This document shows, in pieces, positions 1-13,159 of a stretch of 64,000 nucleotides of DNA. The translations under genes and the position numbers were made by a program. The stretch is taken from positions 742,001 through 806,000 of the forward strand of contig JAXDDX010000042.1 in NCBI GenBank assembly GCA_034670405.1. The letters run 5' to 3'. Below the pieces are notes generated by a model, which saw only the letters and a program-made list of their open reading frames with translations, did no database searches and was not told the DNA's origin. The DNA is from Hoplostethus atlanticus. Taxonomy: Eukaryota > Chordata > Actinopteri > Trachichthyiformes > Trachichthyidae. Position 1 is the stretch's first letter. Each line of letters begins with the position of its first letter.

Positions 1-716
1 ATAAAATGACACCTACTTATTTTTTGATAGCGCAAAATGAAAAACAAAATAATATAAAACTAAAATAAAGCAGTAGTTAAGTCCATGTTTGACTAAATCT
101 ACTATCTAAACTCTAGTCTAGTCTTTACTAACTTCCTCTGTATTTCAAAAGTATTAATGATGAACTTCAAGTGATAATTTTGCCCCAAGATGAATATACA
201 GCATTTTGGATGTGATGCGTTTGGACTCGCTGCAGATCCCAAAAGGTGTTCTGCTTATTTAGCACAGCGCCGAGGTGATTCATGCTCAGCCGACTGGGCA
301 CATAATTCAGAACCAAAATCCGTCTTCATGTTCAAAGTTAAAATCCGATTTTACAGCAAAATTCCAGCTTTAAATCTCAACCGGAGAAAAGTAGTTATTT
401 ATGTGGCTGTAAACTAACGGGGTGTAAATATGAATGAGCAATAGGGGCCTGCTCTGCGTGGTGGAAGGCTTGGTGATAAAACATCTTGTTAGCTCCACTG
501 AGGAGAATATGCTTATCAAGCCGCATGTTAATATAAGCAGTAAATAATGCGACCGGCGGCCGGCGATGCTGGAAACGCAACGGCGTGAAGGAGCCTGCAG
601 CCACACTAGCTACGGGGAGGTGTTGTTGTTTTTAACATGGGCTGCAACTGTGAGAACTGGGTTAATGTGACCTGAGCAGGGAAGACATGGGCTGGTCATA
701 GCAACACACACTGGGC

Positions 717-718
<2 letters not shown>

Positions 719-750
<32 letters not shown>
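719..750. repeat. (CA)16 microsatellite
   Basis: Uninterrupted dinucleotide run. Confidence 0.98.
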
Positions 751-753
<3 letters not shown>

Positions 754-839
754 AAACCCAAACACACACAGCTGCATGAAGACAAGAGAATGCAGATACA
801 TGTATGACATATCGATGCACGAGACAAACTAGTAACGAG

Positions 840-1080
840 TTGAAAGTCTGTCTGCTGAACTGCTGCTGCACTTTGGTTTCCGATAAGAATTGTTCGGAAA
901 ATTCAGGGTTTTGCTCTTTTTACTGTCAGACGTTTCTAGTTTGTTTCTACTGTATAACATTCAAGAACTGATTATCTCATGCTCTAATGTGGGACAGATG
1001 CAGGATAAATGCTTCTATTATAGATACCCATGTATAAACAGATAAAAGAGGTCTACAACACATCACACATGGGAAACAGC
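840..1080 (+). repeat. Interspersed repeat family D, copy 1
   Basis: Contains CTGCTGCACTTTGG, then GGGACAGATGCAGGATAAAT, then GCTTCTATTATAG, in the same order as copies at 7770-7960 and 30430-30600. Confidence 0.65.
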
Positions 1081-2612
1081 AACAGATACTCCCATGTTCC
1101 TTCAGTCTAGGTTTTATTATTACACCTTAAATAAAATGACAAGGTGCGATCAGATACAATCCTGCCAGGACCTTTTCCACCACCTCTCCCTCCCTCTGCC
1201 TCCCTCTCAGACTTCCTTCTGTCTCACTAAAGAGAAATAGTTTTAAAAATAACAGAGAATCAGGGAGCTTAAGGTCAGATCACTCTGAACTGGCTGTCCA
1301 ATAAAACAACCCCACTTCCTCTCTGTCAGCGATAAGGTTTTTCTGGTGATCTTCTCCAGCTCGGCGTCTACTAACCTCACATCATCTCAGCCTACTGCTG
1401 CTCATCGCCTCACCGCCTTGGGCTGAGAAAGCCAGTCCATGACCTTTCCAACGTCATCACCTCAAATCCCCTGGGAGCGGGAGCACACACGATGACGGGA
1501 GGTCAAATCAAGTCGATGCAAGTCCTTGTGGAGAACGTTCTTCTGAGGTTGTCTTGGAGAGAACTAACTTCTGAAGAACGTGAGAACAGTTTGAGGTTGT
1601 ATGCTTGACGTCACACAATCAATCAAGACGAACACTCTGGACTGTAGACTATAACGCTGTTTGGATGTTTGCAAATCCTTGAGTTTCTCATTCATTCGCC
1701 ATGTCACTATCCGACTATTAGACAAAGACCCAGGGTGCACCAGGGTTTGGGGTGTCACACCATAATCCTTCCTGAAACACACATGTACACATCTCTTCTC
1801 AGGGACAACCCTCTTCAAGCTGCACTGCAATTCTCATGACCATCCTCAGTCAATGCTCTTGGCTAACATCATAAAAAATGACTATGAACTTGAGTCAACT
1901 CGAGTTGACCTGGGAGTCGGTGGAGGAATGGGGGTGGGAGTCTTGACTCAGTGTGATGAATCGGTGCACAGCACGCTCAAACCTTCCCCGAGGCCCAACA
2001 GTGAAATTAACAAGTTTGGCAGGCCAACGCTGCGGTCTCAGGCAGTCGTGGAGTGCTGCTTTTGCGAAAGGGCGAGCATTGTCTCGACGGAGACAAATCT
2101 TGGATAGCCTGTTTGTTTGGAGAAGGGGTGTTAACAGCATGGAAGTCCATCAAATCAATTAGGGTCTTATGTGGAGACGGCCTGGCTTGGCCTGGGCTGA
2201 GGGAGCTTGGCCCGATCTTTTGTGAGGGGTTATGTGAGTCAGAGTGTTACCGCAGCCAACACTCATGACTAGTGTACTCACAACACCAGTATGAGTCGAA
2301 GGGTGAAAAGCTTGCATATGGCCAGAGCCAGTGTGTCACATTTGGACTGGGGTTCATATCGGGCTGTAACGCTGACACCACTGAGCCCGGTTGACGCCCG
2401 TGGAGACACAGCACTGTGTTGGTGATCTACCAGCTGGAGAATGCTTGGTGGAGCTGGGTGGAGTCAGAACTGGATCTATAGCGTGAATACAGTGAAGTCC
2501 CCCTTCACCTATCATCCTTATTCATTTGGCATCTCCCTCTCTGCTCCAACAACTATTTTGCTCTAGATGAATGAATGTGACAGACAAAAATGTACTGTGC
2601 ATGGTACCTCGC

Positions 2613-2632
2613 TGTGTGTGTGTGTGTGTGTG
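2613..2632. repeat. (TG)10 microsatellite
   Basis: Uninterrupted dinucleotide run. Confidence 0.97.
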
Positions 2633-3052
2633 TTTCCTGACTCTGAGAAATGAAGCTGATGGAAAAATGTTTCAGATTTTTCTCTTCTCTCCAATGTGAT
2701 GAAACCTAAGACATAACTTAGACATAATTGTTGATTTACATTTATTTTATGTCTCTATAATAACAACATAATGTAACTTAGTATCTATTACCTAGTATTA
2801 TTAAGCTCTGGTGTCTCCAGTTGCTTTTATTTTTCTATGATACTTCTAAAGTAAATGTAATGGACTATTTGCTTTGCATCTTTTTTACATCTTTCATACC
2901 AATAATAATCTGAATTTAACTGAATTAAATTTGGTGTTGAGGAAGTGAGCGACATGAGGACAGAACCGTTAGGGTGGTGGGTTTCGGTGTGTGATGTGGT
3001 CATGGGGGAGGAGGGAAGACGGTTTGTGTGTGTGTTCATAGTGGAGGAAGGG

Positions 3053-3058
3053 GTGTGT

Positions 3059-3105
<47 letters not shown>
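3053..3105. repeat. (GT)n microsatellite with one interruption
   Basis: Dinucleotide run with one GTGA interruption near 3063. Confidence 0.98.
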
Positions 3106-3107
<2 letters not shown>

Positions 3108-4959
3108 CCTATTAAATGGAGGCTGACAAGGAGTAATTATTGTAATGCAGTGGCTCCCAGACTAAACAGGAGTGGAAGGGGCCGCGGTGTCAGATGCGAG
3201 TCATTAAAGCTGACAGGGTCTGGATCAGTCCTCGGCAGCTGCCCGGCTCCCAGGTGGGCTGACCCACGCCAGAGTTTCCGCCCGTTACCGGGTGCCCGCT
3301 GGTGGCAAGGGCGGGCGTGGCACGGCAGGCCGCAGGCACGGATGTTTTACACCGGCTAATGGATGCCCGCAATTTAACCCGCCTCTGCGCTGTGCAGTCA
3401 TGTAGAACGCATCAAGGCGGAAATGGGGGTTTTGACGTTTCCATGTAGTGAAATACTGGGAGACCTGCACGCCATTCAAGAATGAGGATGAGAGGTTTAT
3501 TAAGTCAGTTTTAGTCCAAAATGCAAAAAGTTGTAAGGTGCAGGTTTCCTACTATTACCCTACAGAACTGTGAAAAGCCCAACATCAGCCTTCATATGTT
3601 CTACAGTCTGTAAGGTAAACTGATTTTGTTCCACAGTCCAAAAAGTGCAGCAAACATGTTGGTCAAGCGATGATCTTCAAACCTGTTTGCACTGTGGAAT
3701 GAAATGGAGCTACAGTATATCTCACACAACAAACCACTCACTACACTTGTACCAAATGAGACTTGTGCACCGGCGAGTTTGATTCTGCTCAATGAATTTT
3801 ACTCCACGTGTGTGTCTGTATCGTCAAACCACAATTTGCTGAAAGAAACTTCCACATTCTCTGGTTGCTGTCATTGCTCTTTTCACTAACTAAAACCTCA
3901 CACACTAAGACTGATGACACTGTTTAACTCAGGGAGCTGGTTGACGGGTCAACACCGGCTACAACTTATAATAAACCATTACAATAATTCCCTGTGCGAC
4001 GCTAATATGTTGGGAGCTCCAGACATTCATGCCTGGAGCTTCATCTCAAAGACTCAGTATGAAGGAGAATTATTCAACAGTGTGGAGCAGCACGGTTCTC
4101 CATTTCTTTGCATTATAAAAGGATAATATCAATGGTTTTCCTAATGGCAAGGTTGGTGGCGATGTAATCCATTACTATGTGCATACTGTACGTCTCAACA
4201 GATCTTTCACGAGGAGGGCCCACGCATGATATTATGATAACTGGCCAAGAGATTTTAGTAGCAAGTTTTACGGAGCTCGCCTCGTCCCATAGTCTTTTAT
4301 TTATCTCCTTTTCCAACGCAGCATGTCAACATTATTTCCTTTGAAGGAAAATGCCGGCTGTCATGTTTTATGCATCCGCTTTCCAGTTTGATTCCTCTAT
4401 CGCGTCGCCGTTGGAAAATGCGGCTTGACTTGTGCATCGGCTTTGATATTTTACAGTGTACAGGTTTCGTACATTTACTACAGATGCTTAGCCCTTGATC
4501 ACTAGCCAGCAAACTAGAACCCATACAGTGATGATGAAACATGACACTGATGTAGTGTCTGGCCGGGAATGTGTTTGGGACTGGCTTAGCTTCATCGTTA
4601 TCTAATTGAAATGATTATGACTAAATGGTTCTTTTTTCCTGAAATGTGTTGAGCTCAAATCCTTTTTTCTGCCATTCAATAATTTCCCCTCCAAAATGAG
4701 GAGGAACGAGAACACAAAATGACAACAGGTGCGTCCAAAATCTAAACGCTAGCCTGCAGTTAGACACAGTATTTGGGATGTTTTTACTACAAAACCATTC
4801 TGTTGTATTCTGACATGACACACTGCTCTCTGACACTTCTTTAGGTGCAGTTTAACCAATCAATACATATCTAATATATCAATATACTCTTTACATGATC
4901 AGACAGCTGGAAGGGTTGTATGTGAGTTGAGTATGTAGGGTTTGACCCAATCCTGAGGG

Positions 4960-5322
4960 TTGATACAGATGATACAGATTTTTTTTATTACTTTGTGCCA
5001 TTATCTTTCAATATCTTTGAATTGAATATTTTCAAAAAATTACAGAATTCTATTCCTGTCAGGGTGAAAAGCCTCTGACAGCATTTAGACCATCATGGGA
5101 CACTAAAACTCTCCACTGAAACCAGACCAATCAAATTCTTTAAGGAAAGGAAAAAAAAATTCTACAAAAAACATCGCTAAAACTATTAAAAAAATAAAAT
5201 GTGCCAAGACACTGTAGCTGTGGTCCGGGAGGAAGCTCCATCTTATCGGCAGCAGATGACACTGACTGTCCGATACTGATATCCAATAGGAGGTCGGTAT
5301 CGGCCCGATACGTCCAACCCAC
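4960..5322 (+). repeat. Interspersed repeat family A, copy 1
   Basis: Shares in order: AGCCTCTGACAGCATTTAGA, a GGGAGGAAGCTCCATC block, and a GTATCGGCCCGATACGTCC end with the copies at 46560-46920, 35455-35922 and 51635-51890. Confidence 0.8.
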
Positions 5323-5406
5323 TGCAGACCCATGAGAGCAGGGCAGCATCTCACGGACCCGATCTGTCTAATTGACTCAAATGTTTTGCCCTGATATCCC
5401 AAAGGC

Positions 5407-5543
<137 letters not shown>

Positions 5544-5786
5544 CCCCCTGTCCCCTTCGCTTTCTCATACATAGCCGCGGCTTCATTAGTAGCAGTTTGC
5601 ATCATCCCCGGTGAAAACGTCACATGTCATCAGTGACTCCATTCTTTATCACTTCCTGCGGTATAGACAGTGTAACCTTCAGAAACCTGCTGCCCACAGT
5701 TTTACGTCTTAATTAGGAGCACTGTCAGAGGCGCCCAGCACCCCTCGTCCCAATGCGAACGGACAGAGAGGGATGGAGATGGAGGG

Positions 5787-6490
5787 AGTGTGAAAGACAG
5801 AGAAGAGGACAAAGTCAGACGCAAATGCGGCAGACAAAGAGAGAGGAAGAAAAGAGAGAGGAAGGAAAAGACGTACAGCCGAGGAGAAAGAGAGGAGCAT
5901 TCAAAGGAGTGCAGTGACGGAGGGGGAGGAAGGATGATTTACAGTGCATCTCGTCTCATACGATAGATGAGACGAGAAGAATCAATGCTGTTTAGGATGC
6001 TTAATAAAAAGCAAAAAACTAATAATAAAGACCAATCAAGGCCAATTCACGAGGGGAAACAGATAAAAAAGAAAAAGAATAAAAAAGAACAGCAAAAACT
6101 TTATTTGCTGTACATAAGGTACAAAGGTGTTTCGTTTAGACACCTATATGTAGGTTGTCATCTATTATTGAAACAAGCCGTAGGCTAGCAGGACAACGAT
6201 CCAAGAGAGAAGACTGAAAGAGAATGGGAGAAATCCTACATGGAGGCCGAAGGAACGAAATAAAAAGCACCAAAACATTTAATCAAGGACAATTCATGAG
6301 GTGAAACAAAAAAAATTAAATCTACATCTGGAACCTCTTCAACAATATTTTCAATTTGCTATTTTAGAGTGTGAAGGACACAGAAGAGGACAAATTAAGA
6401 CGCAAATGCAGTAGGCAGAGAAAGAGAGAAAGAAGTATTAGTTAGAAGTCGGGGGGAGAAAGGAGGGGGAGAGGATGACTTACAGTGCAA
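5787..6490. repeat. Local duplication of a GA-rich segment
   Basis: 5787-5950 and 6368-6490 share AGAGAAGAGGACAAA / ACAGAAGAGGACAAA, GACGCAAATGC, GGGGGAG and GATGA-TTACAGTGCA in the same order. Between them, and again at 7505-7610, a second unit recurs (CACGAGG-G-AAACA; ACATCTGGAA-CC-TTCAA; TATTTTCA). Confidence 0.7.
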
Positions 6491-7043
6491 GAAGAGGGGG
6501 AGAGTGGAAGTTGTGTTGGCTACTGGTCTGCAAGAAGAGTGAAAATCCGGCTTAGTGGCAAAAACACTGGAGACGCTTGTGTCCTCAGTTTGGGGACAGC
6601 TGACGGGTTAACACTATTAAGACTGCAGAGAACACAAGACTGAATGTGCATCTGTGCTCCCAAACAGTGGGATTGAACAACGCTTTCTAGGCATCCACTC
6701 TGAGACACAGATACATAGACAGACGGACTGCAGACAAAGGGAGGACTTAACAACGGAGCCACTGACTGATAGAAATGGATTTTTATTGTTTTTTCTCCCT
6801 TTGTTCGTTTGTTCAAAGTCACTTATTTGTAAAGAACAAAGCTTAAATAGTTCTGACGACCTTATTTGTTAGCAGTCTATCAGCAAGTATAGATTGTATT
6901 TGATGAAAGCATAATAATCTGTCATATACAGTATTATGTTCAAATCTCATCTGTGTGAACTTCCTGTTTCTTGTGGACTCCAGGATGAATATCTGCTACC
7001 TGGTAATAACTTACATCAATAAACAAAGTAAAGAATGGAACTA

Positions 7044-7198
7044 CTTCGGTGAGGTATTTCGGTGAGGTATTTTGGTGAGGTACTTCGGTGAGGTATTTCG
7101 GTGAGGTATTTCGGTGAGGTATTTCGGTGAGGTATTTCGGTGAGGTACTTCGGTGAGGTATTTCGGTGAGGTATTTCGGTGAGGTATTTCGGTGAGTT
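7044..7198. repeat. 13-bp minisatellite, 12 copies
   Basis: Unit TTCGGTGAGGTAT, 12 copies, with occasional TACTTC in place of TATTTC and one TTTTGG variant. The minus-strand frame across it gives a repeating peptide and is not a gene. Confidence 0.97.
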
Positions 7199-7769
7199 GC
7201 GGTTTTGTGATGACACTATTTTAAAAAGCCATTAGAGCAATTATGCATTAATTAGATCAGGATCACCATTACTCAATATAATTGAAGGTGAGACAACCTA
7301 TCAATTGTAAAAGATCACACTGTCATTAAGGTTAATAAGCTGTTTTATAAACTATCGTCATTAACATCAGAAACATCTATCATAATGATAAATGACGTAT
7401 TGATAAAATAGCCTGTCTTCTTCCAAGATGGCGTGTAATATGTGTGATCAGACAGTTTTTATGTGAATGAAAGTTTCATCAAGCTGATGCTGCTTAGGTT
7501 ATGGGGATAAAAACTAAAAACAATTTAAACAATCACGAATCACGAGGTGCAAAAACAATTTGAAAACTACATCTGGAAGCCCTTCAAGAGTATTTTCAGC
7601 TTTGCCAACTATTGTCACATCTGCATCCGTTCTCTCAATCAATAATGAAACACTGTGTGATTTATTCATGGGGTATCCAGTGGTGAGATATGAAGAATTC
7701 AACTGACGTCCTTAAACAAGACATCTGTTTAAATCACGAGCCATACCATGATGAGCCCTGGAGAGGACG

Positions 7770-7960
7770 AGTACAGATGTAGACGTTGTAAATAACTCCC
7801 ATTTTCACAGTAAGCTTGTTGAGCTACTGCTGCACTTTGGCTCAATAAGAGGAACTGTTTGTTGTATTTCTTCTATTACAAATTACAAGGAAAGGTTTGG
7901 TCCGCAGGATGATGCAGTATTAACTCAGGATAAATGCTTCTAATGCCATCACTGTGTTTT
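7770..7960 (+). repeat. Interspersed repeat family D, copy 2
   Basis: CTGCTGCACTTTGGCTCAAT and AGGATAAATGCTTCTAATGC match copy 1. Confidence 0.65.
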
Positions 7961-8154
7961 TACATGATGTGCCGAGATGAAACCTACCGCAGCGACGTAC
8001 TGCAGAGCCACTGGTCTGAGATCAGCCGAGGACGGGAAACTATCAGAGGCGTTTTATTCCACAGCCGAGCCAGACACACATTTGTGTCCTGACAGTTCAA
8101 TTCTCACTTGAGATCACTTAGCGCAAACAGCAACAGTCATGCTTTAACGGGCAC

Positions 8155-8300
8155 AATTAATTAGTGTCAAATCTAAATAAAAAGTGCTTTTAATAGCTGT
8201 TGAGCCTACAGTTTAGGATGAAAGGCTCGGCTCCGCTCGCACGCTAACGTTCATTTGCATAATTAAGCTAATTAAAAGAATCAGCGGCAGCGAAGGAGTT
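8155..8300. promoter_or_regulatory. Candidate conserved non-coding element with homeodomain/POU words
   Basis: Non-repetitive, AT-rich with ATTTGCATAATTAAGCTAAT near 8253 (octamer ATTTGCAT adjoining TAATTA-type sites) and AATTAATTAG near 8155. Proposed only from motif clustering; conservation is untested. Confidence 0.25.
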
Positions 8301-8394
8301 AACGAGGTGGAGCCAGTAATTGGACGAGGACTGACCCTTTCGGAACCAATGACGGGTACATCGCTAATTCACTTAAATGATCACTGGAGGCCGA

Positions 8395-8670
8395 TAGCTT
8401 ACCACTGCTGTCCTCTGCACTCTAAAGAACAGGGGTTCACCGGGGGTTCTTCTGAGATCCAAAGGGATCCAATAAGCGCCTTAGTGTCCCTCGCTAGAAA
8501 AAACTATCCCTGAAGCATTCCCTGAAGAACCTTCACATTGGAGGTTGGTGGAAGTACCGTCAGGGTTTGTGAGCTCTTTACACAGGGGTTCTTCAGGGAG
8601 CCTACTGGGGCTACCCTATGGTCACAATGGTCAAAACCGTCATGGTTCTTCAAAGCCCTTTTACCTTTTA
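8395..8670. repeat. GGTTCTTC-type interspersed repeat, copy 1
   Basis: Many GGTTCTTC / GAAGAACC words in both orientations, for example GGGGTTCTTCAGGGAGCCTA. Related stretches lie at 11935-12075 and 52510-52640. Confidence 0.5.
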
Positions 8671-9415
8671 CAGTGCGAGTGGCCTGAGTGAGTTATATAA
8701 TCTACCAGCTTCAGCAGCAGCAGGGCGACTCTAGTGCCGCTCGGGGGGGTTGGACGGTCATGAGGACCAGACTTCAGCCTCCAAACCAATGAATAGAGCC
8801 ACATTAGTGACACTCCGCTGGTCTATTCACAATAGGCAGTGAGGCTCAGTGGGGGACATGTTGAGGCCGACTCACCGCACTACTTTCTGACCACACAAAG
8901 AACAAACAACATCGGCCAGCACAACACGGAAACTGATCCTGTCATGTAACGCTGCTTTTCATTAGAAAGGGAATTCACAATTCACAAGACACAATTAGAC
9001 AACGGATATTTGTTAGGAGAGACTGTTCTATACTACCTTAAAGATTAAAAACAACATAGATCAATGTTGTTCTTTACATTCAGCAGCAGGATTAATGTGA
9101 TTTTCAGTGGCATGTTTGTTCATAATGTAAAGCGATTATCACATGCACACATTGCGGAGGGGATCATATTACATGTAACTGCATCCGAGGGCCCTTCACT
9201 ACATATTAGCGAGCATCATCACACCATTACATTCATGTATACAAAATAGGAGCAGGCTAATTGAATATTCACTGTGAACATATTCGCTGCGTAACGCGAC
9301 GACCCGCTCCATCTTTTTAAAAATTCAAATCGGTGGGAGGAGAGGAGGGGAGCATTAGAATACATTACTCCATGTGTGTGTGATTCCCCCCCTATATGTC
9401 TGTCAGGAGGTGGTC

Positions 9416-9450
9416 CAAGGAGGAGGAGGAGGAGGAGGAGGAGGAGGAGG
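9416..9450. repeat. (GGA)n microsatellite
   Basis: About eleven GGA triplets. A minus-strand frame gives poly-leucine only. Confidence 0.97.
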
Positions 9451-10826
9451 GCAGAGTGCATGCGACAGAGCCGGCCACCGCGAAGCTGACGTTAACAATA
9501 ATGTAATTTAATTAAAGCCAAGAACCCAGCGGTCCTCGCCGGGCTTTGATTTTAATAGGTGATGAAGAAAAGGCTCGGCAAACAGTGACACCGCCACCGC
9601 TCAAACCAGTCTGAGGGGGTTCTGGGAAAAAAAGCACCGGCAGGACATCAGTTTAGATTGTATCAGGCAGGGGAGAGGACGCCAAAGTGGGGGGACACCC
9701 AGAAAGCGCCCCCCTGCTCCGGGTGCAGGTACCAGCCCCAGCCACCCAAACACAACAACGCTGGTCATCTAATGGAGAGGAAAAGGGGATTCCTCAACCA
9801 CGGGAGCCTGACAGGCCCAAACAACAACACTGAAAAATACTAGATTGGATAACCAAATACCTTTATATGGGAGTCATATTAAGATAAGTCCTGAATGGAT
9901 TGCACTGCGGGAGGAAGAGATTGAAAAGAAAAACAAGAGCTAATCCAGAGTATGAAACCGACACGGGAGAGATCAGAGTCTTACAACGCAGATACATGAT
10001 ATTAAATCTGACGGGTATTAAAAACTAACTAACAGCTGGTTGTGCTTCATCAAATTTTGTATGGTATGTTACTGGAGAATCTGTTATCATTGTTGTTATT
10101 ATTATAATAATTATTGTTGGGATTTTTTTTGAGAAAATGTATTTAGCAATTTTTTTTAAATTAATTAAAAAGAATAAAACCCCATGGAAGCCAAGTGGAC
10201 TGTAAAAACTGTTAAGACACTGAAGCTACAAACAAATGGTTGGAGATAATTAACATATATTAAGTCCATTTCTCGGCCCAATCGAGGGGAATCAGGAACT
10301 GGGATCCAGATAGAAACAAGGAATGGAAAGTACACAACAGGATTGTAAGGTTTTGGGTAAAAGTGAATGAATCTATGAACACTTGTTCTATGGGTTCAGA
10401 GCTACATTTTGAGGATACTGTGTACTCTGATACGGTGTTCATGTGGTGTGTTTAGGTATATGTCTGCCTATACCTACAAAATAAATCCTTTTGGGTTTGT
10501 TGTGGGATGATGACGCCATCAGCCGTACAGTCATGTGACTATCAGTACGCGGGTTTTGCACTGAAGGGTGAAGATGTCTGTCCCTGCCGGGGCTACACTC
10601 CCCTGTAGATCACATTCTCTGTTTCGTCATATATTTGTCTGTAATCGAGTTGTAAGATCTCTGCATGTGTTCAACGTCTCCTTTCAGATAAAACCTAATA
10701 CTGCCACTCGGCCACAAAGTGTCAAAGATACCAAACACATATTGAAAGATAAATATGTTGTATGAAAAGTGTGTAAGAAAAGATATATTGAGTAAAACAA
10801 CAACACTGGGATTACAGGAACCCTTA

Positions 10827-11020
10827 ACAGTACTGTGCAAAAATCTGAGGCATCCTAGATTTTTAAATAAATTTGGTTTAAGATGTTTTGTTGTTTTTTT
10901 CTGCATTATTGTTTTACATTTCTGCTCTTTAGTACATTTCTGATATTTCATTATTGTTGAAAGCATCTTTGCTTTACAGATTTTTTTGTACATGTGCCTA
11001 AGACTTTTACACGGTACTGT
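10827..11020. mobile_element. MITE-like element with 26-bp terminal inverted repeats
   Basis: The left end begins ACAGTACTGTGCAAAAATCT. The complement of the right end begins ACAGTACCGTGTAAAAGTCT. The two 26-bp ends agree at 22 positions. The 194-bp interior has no coding capacity. The right end abuts a (TA)n run, consistent with a TA target. The ends resemble Tc1/mariner-type repeats common in fish; the family name is not assigned. Confidence 0.8.
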
Positions 11021-11136
11021 ATATATATATATATATACAGCACCAGCCCAGGAAAAATAAAACCACACAAGTGGGAAGAAACAGAACAGAATACATCGGG
11101 TCTTCGGCTCTCCTCTCTCTCCTAATATCTCGCTGA

Positions 11137-11160
<24 letters not shown>
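11137..11160. repeat. (TC)12 microsatellite
   Basis: Dinucleotide run inside a longer CT-rich tract. Confidence 0.97.
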
Positions 11161-11167
<7 letters not shown>

Positions 11168-11934
11168 ACACTGCTACCCACTTCACCATTTCACTTTCCA
11201 CCACAGCCATTAGCTTCCTTCCTCCCAGTCCAGAAACACACACACATACATGGGAAGTCCCCTCTTTGATAATCCTGTTACCCAGCCTACCACTGTTTGG
11301 GGGTGGTGGTGGTTGGGGGGAGGGTGGGGGGGACGGATTAACGTGGTGGTCATTATCAAATTTACAACCAGTCGTACAGACATCTGCCCTACTTTTCCTC
11401 GGTTAATGTAAAAAGAACTAATCTGGTTAAGAGAGCACGGGCACGGCTCATAAATCGGTGGCGCTCTCCGCCATAGTTAAAGCTGTCAGTTCTGTAGTGG
11501 GGGAGCGGCGGCTGAATGGAGCTGTCAGCTGGCGACTTGTTAGGGTAACAAGGCCGTCCACTGATAGGACTAATGAGGCCCGCCTCGCCCCACACAGCCA
11601 ACACCGCCGCTCCACTCGGCACTCTGAAAACTACTAGGGCTTTGAAGACGAGGGTGAATACAAGAACCGCAGAAAAAACAACAACGTAAAAAGCAATATT
11701 TTCATATAAATTAAATCAGGTACGTCTCTGGTGGACAGGAAGTGATGCGTTTTACAGCAGCAGCAAGAGCAGTTTGGAATAAACAGAAGAAGAACTGGGT
11801 AGTCAGCATGAGCAGCGATAGCCGCCGTGACTGAACAAAGAAAACAAGGAGAAAGAAAAGAGCGCCACCTACAGGAACTCATCAACAGAAACAGTACTGG
11901 CCACACTGTTTGATTGACAGGTGCGGATTACCAC

Positions 11935-12075
11935 TTTAAAGACCCCCCACGTGGAGACTCTGTCACGGTTCAAAAACCATTTATGGAAGGGTTCTTCAAG
12001 GAACCTTCTGGGACTCCCCTGTGGAGAACCCCGACAGGTTCCTCAAAGTCCCGCTGCATCCTGAGGGGGACCCCA
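11935..12075. repeat. GGTTCTTC-type interspersed repeat, copy 2
   Basis: Contains GGGTTCTTCAAGGAACCTTC, palindromic over GGTTCTTCAAGGAACC but for one mismatched pair. Confidence 0.5.
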
Positions 12076-13159
12076 AAATTTAAGCAGAGCAACAACAAAA
12101 GGAGCCTCTTTTCCCGGCGTAAAATACATTTCCACCCTCGAAATGGAAAGGTAACGGGGTGGGGCGGTGGGGGTTAAATGTCAAGCATGGGTAGCGTCTG
12201 ATTGTTATTTTAGGTTTTGTTTTTCAAGTCATCTCCAGCCTCTTCCAAAGAAAGGCTCATCTCTTTTCCCAATGCTTCATTATTTGTGACGCTTTGCTTT
12301 AATTCCAATTACCCCCGTTAATTAGGAAATCTCATGCTCTCTGATCTGGGGGTTCGTTTCAACTTAATGTCATTTGCCAGATTGTTTACTTTCGATTAAA
12401 GCCTTTTATTGTTAAATTAAGTATTACATTTGTTTTAACAGGGTATTTATCAATGTGATGGTAAACACCCAGACTGATGCCACAGACAGCAGTAGCCAGT
12501 AGAAGACCCCTCCGTACATTTATCCTGTGATAGTGTTGTTAGATATATAGTAGATCCATATGAGTATATTGTAATATCAACCAACGAGACCATGCCACGT
12601 AACCTCCAATGGATGAAAACAGAGTAAAACAATAGTTCATCAAGCCTGCAGTGTGATGTGGGACTTTGACACTATCTTTAAGGATGTTAACGTTCAGCTC
12701 AATCAGGCATTTATTTACTTAATGTACTTAATGTGTGTCTACTGAAGGTCTTCACACCACCAAGTAAGTGTTACATCCAGGATACTAACCAGGCTCAACA
12801 CATGCACAGGAAGAAGCAAAAAACACGTCTTGCGTACAAGATATTGAAAATAATGTTACTGCCTAGCGTAGATTTCTCTCTATAATCAATCTCCACTTCT
12901 CTATAAGATTCTGAGGCCATAACAGCTAAATAGAGTCTAAATATCTCATTGTGCATCGGGACAGGATATTATCAGCCATTCCTCTCTTGGACTGTTTCCA
13001 TGTGGCCAGCCTGCCCTATGGCACGATCAAACTCCAGTACATTAGCCAATCTACTGTTGATTCTATGGCATGGCAACAGAATTTAAGCCACTGTACTGTT
13101 GACTCTATGGTGATACTGTATTTAATCATCCAGTCTACTGGATGGTGATGCTTCACTCT

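Noticed and set aside
4950-4990. Minus-strand C-I-N-P stretch, also tested as the terminal antxr2 exon
   Set aside because: It lies inside a family A repeat copy and has no acceptor or G-R lead-in.
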